Assembly (NCBI GenBank): GCA_026387085.1
Contig: JAPLMK010000078.1
Location: 1-9,694, forward strand
Direction: 5' to 3'
Length of the DNA: 9,694 bases
Origin: Candidatus Omnitrophota bacterium
GTDB taxonomy: Bacteria > Ratteibacteria > UBA8468 > MWAK01
Position 1 is the first letter of the stretch; every line of letters begins with the position of its first letter. This document shows positions 4,949-9,694 of this stretch, piece by piece. Made by a program: the position numbers and the translations under genes. The notes under the pieces were generated by a model. That model ran no database searches. It was not told the DNA's origin and saw nothing but the letters and a program-made list of their open reading frames with translations.

Positions 4949-5662
4949 ATGGATAACTGGCAACTGATTGATACGAACAAGGGAACCGGAAAATACAACA
5001 TGGAGTTTGACTTGAAACTCCTTGCCTCGGCCGAAAAAGGGGAAATTCCGCCCACTTTAAGATTTTACCGTTGGAACCCGCCGGCGGTCTCTTTCGGTTC
5101 CGGGCAGAAACCCGAAGAAGAAGCAAACTTTGATTTCTGCAGGCAGAACGGCATTGACATCGTGCGCCGGCCCAGCGGAGGCGGAGCCATCCTCCACGAA
5201 GACGAAATCACCTATTCGTTCACCGGTCAAATCTCAGACCACCCGGCCTTCCAAGACCTTCTTTCTTCTTACTATATCATCGTTGAGGGATTAATGGCAG
5301 GCCTTAAAAAAATAGGCGTCAACGCCGAGGTCCGGGGTGGAAAGAGTTCCGGACCGGAAAGATTTATACCCTGTTTTGCCCTCTCCAGCCGGCACGACCT
5401 GGTGGTCAACGACAAAAAGATCATCGGCAGCGCCCAGCGCCGCAAAAAGAACGCCTTCATGCAGCACGGCTCTATTCCCATCTCCTATAATCCGCAACTG
5501 GTAACCGGGGTCTTTCCAAACCCACAGGACTTTTTTGATAAAGCAACTTCAATTGCAGAAGTTCTGGGATACAAGCCGGAAGATTCCGTGATAAAAGAGG
5601 CGTTGGCACAGGGAATGGAGGAATCGCTGGGGGTAAAGTTTAATCTTCAACAGCGACTCTGA
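4949..5662 (+). CDS. Lipoate-protein ligase A / octanoyltransferase (LplA-LipM) family
   Basis: 237 residues from the ATG at 4949. Upstream ATGs at 4910 and 4938 fall in or at the edge of a dispersed repeat, and the family usually begins with a W-x-(L/F)-I-D stretch, here NWQLIDT (3-9). It attaches octanoyl or lipoyl groups to lysine of lipoyl domains (GcvH, 2-oxoacid dehydrogenases) in the cytoplasm. Motifs: RRPSGGGAILH (73-83) for the acyl pocket, TYSFTG (88-93), CFALSSRHDLVV (142-153), KKIIGSAQRR (156-165) and QHGS (172-175). Cys142 sits where LipM-type octanoyltransferases carry their catalytic cysteine, and a lysine at 156/157 where the ligases have theirs, so I cannot separate the two activities. 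No lipA or GcvH gene is nearby. It converges on uvrA with a 59-base gap and no obvious terminator. No strong ribosome binding site is visible. Confidence 0.87.
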   Translation: MDNWQLIDTNKGTGKYNMEFDLKLLASAEKGEIPPTLRFYRWNPPAVSFGSGQKPEEEANFDFCRQNGIDIVRRPSGGGAILHEDEITYSFTGQISDHPAFQDLLSSYYIIVEGLMAGLKKIGVNAEVRGGKSSGPERFIPCFALSSRHDLVVNDKKIIGSAQRRKKNAFMQHGSIPISYNPQLVTGVFPNPQDFFDKATSIAEVLGYKPEDSVIKEALAQGMEESLGVKFNLQQRL

Positions 5663-5663
5663 A

Positions 5664-5720
5664 ATGGTCGCACTACGTTAACACGTGGATTATTGATTTA
5701 AATATTCGGGAATGACAAAC
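5664..5720. repeat. Degenerate dispersed repeat remnants between convergent genes
   Basis: CGGGAATGACAAA (5707-5719) is identical to 4932-4944 over 13 bases, and TGGATT (5685-5690) matches the other edge of that repeat, but the left arm has decayed. GGTCGCACTACG (5667-5678) matches GATCGCACTGCG (2171-2182) at ten of twelve positions. The stretch is the whole gap between the lipoyl ligase gene and uvrA; no terminator hairpin with a T-run is visible. Confidence 0.5.
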
Positions 5721-5721
5721 G

Positions 5722-8493
5722 TTAAAGCAGAGGTTTTAAATATTGGCCGGTATATGATTTCGGATTCCGCGCCACTTCCTCGGGAGTTCCGGCCGCAACC
5801 ACATAACCGCCCCGGTCCCCGCCTTCCGGCCCTAAATCAATAATGTAATCCGCGGTCTTAATCACATCCAGGTTGTGCTCAATAACCACCACGGCGCTTC
5901 CCTTGTCAACCAGTTTATTTAAAAGATTAAGCAGTTTCTGGATATCGGCAAAGTGCAGGCCGGTGGTCGGTTCGTCTAAAAGATAAAGCGTACCCCGGCT
6001 CCCCTTGCGGCACAATTCCGCCGCCAGTTTTATCCGCTGCGCCTCACCGCCGGAAAGAGTGGTAGCCGGCTGACCCAACTCCAGGTAACCCAGACCCACT
6101 TCGTTCAGAACATCTATCTTGGCGCTGATGCCGGGAATCTTCCGAAAGAACTCCGCCGCCTCCTGAATCTGCATCTTCAAGACCTCCGCAATACTCTTTC
6201 CTTTGTAAAGTATTTCCAGGGTCTCCCGGTTATAGCGGGTTCCTTGACAAACCTCACAAGGCACGAAGATATCCGGCAGAAAATGCATCTCAATTTTGGT
6301 TATTCCCTCGCCCTGGCACGCTTCACAACGACCGCCCTTAACGTTGAAACTGAACCGGCCGGAAGAATAGCCCCGCAGGCGCGATTCGGGCAAACGGCTG
6401 AATAAATCCCGGGTGCTGGTAAAAAGACCGGTATAGGTTGCCGGATTGCTGCGCGGAGTGCGTCCGATCGGCGATTGGTCAACCTCAATAACCTTGTCGA
6501 TGAGATTGGCATTAACAATATCCTTGTGCTTTCCGGGCAGCTCTTTAGTTTCGTAAAGAATCCGGCGCAGGCCCTTATGAATAATCTCATCCACCAAAGT
6601 GCTTTTACCGGAACCGGACACGCCGGTGATACAGACAAACAGGCCCAGCGGAATTTTAACGTCGATGTTTTTTAAGTTAAACTCCGCGGCGCCCCTGACC
6701 TCAATGTACCGCTGCTTATCAAACGGCCGGCGCTTCCGGGGAACCGGAATTTCCAGTTCCTTTTTAAGGTATTTGCCGGTAACAGAATCCGGCGCCGATA
6801 AAATCGCGGAAAGCGGACCGGCGGCCACTACTTTCCCGCCGTAAATCCCGGCGCCCGGCCCAAGATCAACCAGGTAATCAGCGCTGCGGATCGTCTCTTC
6901 ATCATGTTCAACCACCAGCACCGTGTTTCCCAAATCGCGAAGTTCCCGCAGGGTTATTAAAAGTTTTCGGTTATCGCGCTGGTGCAGTCCGATGCTGGGT
7001 TCATCCAGAATGTAAAGCACGCCAACCAGTCCGCTGCCCACCTGGGTTGCCAACCGGATGCGCTCGCTCTCTCCGCCGGAAAGAGTATGGCCGACCCGGT
7101 CCAGCGTTAAATACTCCAGGCCGACGGAAATCAGGAACTGGAGCCGGCTGCGAATTTCCTTGGTAACTTGTTTGCTGATAACGGCCCGGCGCTGGTCAAG
7201 TTTCAAGCCGGAGAAGAAACTCATGACCGTCTCTACCGACATCCGGCAGAGGTCCCAAATATTCCGGCCGGCAACGGTCACGGCCAGAGATTCCGATTTC
7301 AGCCGCGCGCCTTTACATTCCGGGCAGGGCAATTGCCGCATATAATGCGTTAAATCCTCACGGCGGTATTCGCTCTCTGTTTCTAAATAACGCCGCTCCA
7401 GGTTAGGAATAACACCTTCAAAATCATATTCTTTATTTCCGTAAAGAAGCGCTGTTTTCTGTTCTTTAGTGAGGTCGCAGAACCGGTGGTCAAGGGTAAA
7501 TCCGGCTGACTTAGCCAGGTCCCGCAAAAGATAACGATAGTGAAAATAAAGGGTTCTCCCGCCGGCGCTGTGCCAGGGCTTGATTGCGCCGTTTTTCAGG
7601 GTTTTTCGTTTTTCCGGTATAACCAGGTCCGGGTCAAAAACAATCTTGGTTCCCAATCCTTTGCAGGCAACGCAGGCGCCGTAAGGGCTGTTAAAAGAAA
7701 ACATCCGCGGGGTAAATTCTTCGAAACTAACTCCGCATTTCGGGCAGGCGTAGCGCTCTGAAAAGAGAATGTCATTGCCGCCGGCGCTCACCGTTAAAAG
7801 TCCTTTGCCTAACTTCAAACCGGTCTCCACCGATTCGGTGACACGCTCTTTCTCCGAACCAGCGATTGGAATCGTATCTACCAGAACATCAATATTGTGA
7901 ATCTTGTAACGGCTCAGTTTAATCGGCTCGCTCACTTCGTAAAACTTTCCGTCAACCCGTACCCTTAAAAATCCGGCTTTAGCGGTCTGGGTGAAAAGTT
8001 CCTGGTATTCCCCTTTCCGTCCCCTGACCAACGGAGACAGAATCTGCACCGAAGTGCCTTTCGGCAGGCCTAAAATTTTGTCGGTAATCTCCTGAACGGT
8101 CTGCCGCATTATTTCTTTTTTACACTTTGGGCAGTGCGGAATACCGACCCGGCTGAAAAGCAAGCGCAGATAATCGTATATTTCCGTAATGGTGGCAACC
8201 GTAGAACGGGGGTTAGCGCTGGAACGGCGCTGTTCAATCGCAATGGCCGGAGGCAGTCCCCAAATATGCTCTACGTCCGGTTTCTGCAGTTGTTCCAAAA
8301 ATTGGCGGGCATAAGCGGAGAGACTTTCAATATAACGGCGCTGGCCTTCCGCATAGAGAGTATCAAACGCCAGGGATGATTTACCGCTTCCGGACACACC
8401 GGTAACTACAATGAGTTTATTTCGGGGGAGTTCTAAATCAACATCCTTGAGGTTGTGCTCCCGCGCGCCCCGGATAATTATCTTCTCTTCCAA
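5722..8493 (-). CDS. uvrA: Excinuclease ABC subunit UvrA
   Basis: 923 residues, full length for the family. UvrA is the ATP-driven damage sensor of nucleotide excision repair; it works as a dimer with UvrB in the cytoplasm. Two ABC modules are visible: Walker A GVSGSGKS at 32-39 and 624-631, signature LSGGE at 471-475 and 813-817, Walker B/DEP at 493-500 and 836-842, with His switches after VVEH (527-530) and VIEH (870-873). Zinc modules: Cys250/253/274/277 and Cys723/726/746/749. The UvrB-interaction and insertion domains fill 120-245 and 290-390, with extra CxxC pairs at 121/124 and 390/393. The start is a TTG at 8493-8491, which gives MEEKIIIRGAREHNL, as expected; no in-frame ATG is near. 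It begins two bases after the xseB stop, with no clear SD, so it is probably translated by coupling to xseB. Confidence 0.98.
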   Translation of the reverse strand: MEEKIIIRGAREHNLKDVDLELPRNKLIVVTGVSGSGKSSLAFDTLYAEGQRRYIESLSAYARQFLEQLQKPDVEHIWGLPPAIAIEQRRSSANPRSTVATITEIYDYLRLLFSRVGIPHCPKCKKEIMRQTVQEITDKILGLPKGTSVQILSPLVRGRKGEYQELFTQTAKAGFLRVRVDGKFYEVSEPIKLSRYKIHNIDVLVDTIPIAGSEKERVTESVETGLKLGKGLLTVSAGGNDILFSERYACPKCGVSFEEFTPRMFSFNSPYGACVACKGLGTKIVFDPDLVIPEKRKTLKNGAIKPWHSAGGRTLYFHYRYLLRDLAKSAGFTLDHRFCDLTKEQKTALLYGNKEYDFEGVIPNLERRYLETESEYRREDLTHYMRQLPCPECKGARLKSESLAVTVAGRNIWDLCRMSVETVMSFFSGLKLDQRRAVISKQVTKEIRSRLQFLISVGLEYLTLDRVGHTLSGGESERIRLATQVGSGLVGVLYILDEPSIGLHQRDNRKLLITLRELRDLGNTVLVVEHDEETIRSADYLVDLGPGAGIYGGKVVAAGPLSAILSAPDSVTGKYLKKELEIPVPRKRRPFDKQRYIEVRGAAEFNLKNIDVKIPLGLFVCITGVSGSGKSTLVDEIIHKGLRRILYETKELPGKHKDIVNANLIDKVIEVDQSPIGRTPRSNPATYTGLFTSTRDLFSRLPESRLRGYSSGRFSFNVKGGRCEACQGEGITKIEMHFLPDIFVPCEVCQGTRYNRETLEILYKGKSIAEVLKMQIQEAAEFFRKIPGISAKIDVLNEVGLGYLELGQPATTLSGGEAQRIKLAAELCRKGSRGTLYLLDEPTTGLHFADIQKLLNLLNKLVDKGSAVVVIEHNLDVIKTADYIIDLGPEGGDRGGYVVAAGTPEEVARNPKSYTGQYLKPLL

Positions 8494-8495
8494 GG

Positions 8496-8765
8496 TCAGG
8501 TCTCGTCTTCGGGATTTTCGGAGTTAAAGAGCCGGCTGCCGGTAACTTTGCCCGCCTGGTCCTTGGTAAGCAATTCCACTTTCTGCTGGGCGCCCGCCAG
8601 CCGCTCGTTACAGAAACGGACCAATTTAACGCCTTCCTCAAATAACTTAAGCGAATCATCCAGCGGGAGATTGCCGGATTCCAGTTTGGCAACAATCGCC
8701 TCCAGTCGTTTTAAACCGTCTTCAAACTTTAATTCCTTCTCTTTTCCTTTTTCTTTAACAGCCAT
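8496..8765 (-). CDS. xseB: Exodeoxyribonuclease VII small subunit
   Basis: 89 residues. XseB forms, with XseA, an exonuclease that degrades single-stranded DNA to acid-insoluble oligonucleotides in mismatch and recombination repair. The family's core is clear: FEDGLKRLEAIVAKLESGNL (14-33), then LDDSLKLFEEGVKLVRFCNERL (36-57), two helices of the helical-hairpin domain, followed by AQQKVELL (59-66). The charged N-terminus and the acidic C-terminus are normal for the family. XseA is not in the window; xseB often sits beside it, so the pairing with uvrA is a less common arrangement. No SD precedes the ATG at 8765, and the -10 element ends nine bases upstream, so the mRNA is probably leaderless or nearly so. 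Confidence 0.95.
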   Translation of the reverse strand: MAVKEKGKEKELKFEDGLKRLEAIVAKLESGNLPLDDSLKLFEEGVKLVRFCNERLAGAQQKVELLTKDQAGKVTGSRLFNSENPEDET

Positions 8766-8774
8766 AATTTAGAT

Positions 8775-8804
8775 ATTTTAATCGTTCTAACCCTAAACCG
8801 TCAA
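8775..8804 (-). promoter_or_regulatory. Promoter of xseB-uvrA
   Basis: Minus-strand TTGACG (8804-8799), an 18-base spacer, TAAAAT (8780-8775). The expected start, about seven bases further on, is close to 8768, two or three bases before the ATG at 8765. The hexamers match those of the tRNA-Ala promoter. It is back to back with a plus-strand promoter-like sequence at 8813-8842. Confidence 0.7.
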
Positions 8805-8812
8805 TATTGTTT

Positions 8813-8842
8813 TTGACAGGAATGGCGCAAAAGAGATAAACT
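8813..8842 (+). promoter_or_regulatory. Candidate promoter of cimA
   Basis: TTGACA (8813-8818), an 18-base spacer, TAAACT (8837-8842; four of six consensus positions). A start near 8849 would give a leader of about 140 bases that carries two dispersed repeats. The upstream bases share ATCGTTCTAAC and TTTTGACAGG with the region at 4768-4800. Confidence 0.5.
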
Positions 8843-8861
8843 ATTTGAAAATAAGCCCATT

Positions 8862-8936
8862 TGTCATCCTGAGCCGGGGTTGCGAAGGATCTTGTAGTTA
8901 ACAACGAGATTCTTCGCTACCGCTCAGAATGGCACC
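8862..8936. repeat. Dispersed inverted repeat of the TGTCATCCTGAGC type
   Basis: TGTCATCCTGAGC (8862-8874) and GCTCAGAATGGCA (8922-8934) are imperfect inverted arms (11 of 13 matching). Inner arms GCGAAGGATCT (8882-8892) and GAGATTCTTCGC (8906-8917) also pair. Elements of this form occur dispersed in many unrelated bacterial genomes. It would form a long hairpin in the leader of cimA. Non-coding. Confidence 0.85.
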
Positions 8937-8949
8937 GGTTTAAAATGAG

Positions 8950-8981
8950 ATTGCCGCGCCCGCCTCTGGCGGACTCGCAAT
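8950..8981. repeat. Hairpin repeat just before cimA
   Basis: Outer arms ATTGC (8950-8954) and GCAAT (8977-8981) enclose CCGCC (8960-8964) TCT GGCGG (8968-8972). The inner hairpin is nearly the same as CCGCCTCAGGCGG at 4840-4852. It ends ten bases before the cimA ATG. It may be another dispersed element, or a structure affecting translation. Confidence 0.55.
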
Positions 8982-8991
8982 AATTACGATT

Positions 8992-9694
8992 ATGAAGATT
9001 GAAGTTTATGATACCACGCTACGGGACGGCAGCCAGGGAGAGCGGGTCTCTTTTTCCCTGGAAGACAAGTTCAAAATTGTCCACAAACTGGATGATTTCG
9101 GCTTTGACTACATTGAATGCGGGTGGCCGGGCAGCAACCCCAAAGACGAAGAATTCTTCCAAAAATCCCGAAAGTTGAGATTGAATAAGGCGAAAATCAC
9201 GGCTTTCGGCAGTACCTGCCGGGCCGGAGCGCCTGCTTCCAATGACAAAAACCTCCAAAAACTGCTGGAATCAGAAACCGAGATAATTACCCTGTTCGGT
9301 AAGTCCTGGGACCTGCACGTTCAAAAAGTCCTGCGGATATCCCTTTCCGAAAATCTGAACCTGATATCTGATTCTATTGCGTACCTGCGCAAACAGGGAC
9401 GCCGGGTCTTTTTTGACGCGGAACATTTTTTTGACGGATACCGGGAAAACCCCGAGTACGCCTTAAAATCTATCCGGGCCGCCGAAGAAGCCGGCGCGGA
9501 AAGAATCGTCCTCTGCGATACCAACGGCGGCTTCCTTCCCAACCAGATAACCGCTGCTTTAACCATCGTTAAAAAGAAGGTAAAAACACCGCTGGGAATT
9601 CACACTCATAACGATGGCGGATTAGCGGTTGCTAATACGCTAACGGCAGTTAACGCAGGCGCCGTCCAGATCCAGGGTACCGTCAACGGATTGG
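8992..9694 (+). CDS. cimA: (R)-citramalate synthase, N-terminal part
   Basis: The gene runs off the right edge; 234 codons are present. CimA condenses pyruvate with acetyl-CoA to citramalate, the first step of the threonine-independent route to 2-oxobutanoate and isoleucine. The protein starts MKIEVYDTTLRDGSQGE with the DTTLRDG motif of the DRE-TIM family (Asp7, catalytic Arg11, Asp12). GWPGSNPKDEEFF (44-56), FGKSWDLHV (102-110) and FDAEHFFDGY (141-150) are characteristic of the citramalate synthase branch rather than LeuA. LCDTNGG (174-180) and HTHND (204-208), with the two metal-binding histidines, complete the TIM barrel, and GTVNGL stands at the edge. The regulatory C-terminal domain is outside the window. 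No SD is visible before the ATG, which follows a hairpin by ten bases. Homocitrate- or isopropylmalate-synthase function is less likely. Confidence 0.95.
   Translation, partial: MKIEVYDTTLRDGSQGERVSFSLEDKFKIVHKLDDFGFDYIECGWPGSNPKDEEFFQKSRKLRLNKAKITAFGSTCRAGAPASNDKNLQKLLESETEIITLFGKSWDLHVQKVLRISLSENLNLISDSIAYLRKQGRRVFFDAEHFFDGYRENPEYALKSIRAAEEAGAERIVLCDTNGGFLPNQITAALTIVKKKVKTPLGIHTHNDGGLAVANTLTAVNAGAVQIQGTVNGL

Noticed and set aside
9019..9258. Minus-strand open frames inside cimA
   Set aside because: Antisense shadows of a clear, conserved coding region.

Overview
The window looks like bacterial chromosome from an uncultivated or poorly sampled lineage. Two things point to a Gram-negative (diderm) cell: a CsgG-like lipoprotein whose residue after the lipid cysteine is Ala, and the general gene content. 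Canonical sigma70-type promoters (TTGACA/TTGACG with TATAAT/TAAAAT) can be read at several sites. Intergenic DNA is full of short dispersed inverted repeats, as in many metagenome-assembled genomes. I cannot assign a phylum from the sequence alone.

Layout: (1) 1-1350, minus strand: a nitrogen-assimilation operon with a class II glutamine amidotransferase followed by glutamine synthetase (glnA, only its first 34 codons present). It has a consensus promoter and a very short leader holding an intrinsic terminator. Just 5' of and overlapping the terminator are two potential hexaloop hairpins with the A1/G4 pattern of ANTAR-protein targets, so the operon is probably controlled by antitermination. 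(2) 1374-2123, minus: a CsgG/HfaB-family lipoprotein. (3) 2124-2606: dispersed repeats, a tRNA-Ala(TGC) gene with its own promoter, and next to it a tRNA-like element carrying an exact copy of the tRNA 3' end around an unrelated core. (4) 2607-4678, minus: two translationally coupled, divergent URO-D-superfamily genes behind their own promoter; neither looks like HemE. (5) 4679-4948: modular hairpin repeats that also contain a promoter-like sequence. (6) 4949-5662, plus: a lipoate ligase/octanoyltransferase family gene bracketed by repeat copies. (7) 5722-8765, minus: xseB-uvrA, a DNA-repair operon with an apparently leaderless xseB and a TTG start for uvrA. (8) 8766-8991: divergent promoters and two dispersed repeats. 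(9) 8992-end, plus: citramalate synthase (cimA), running off the window.

Most genes are ordinary housekeeping functions: nitrogen assimilation, lipoylation, nucleotide excision repair, and isoleucine precursor synthesis. The main points of interest are the compact antitermination leader in front of the amidotransferase-glnA operon, the tRNA-Ala-derived chimera, and the modular repeats whose arms vary in a compensatory way.
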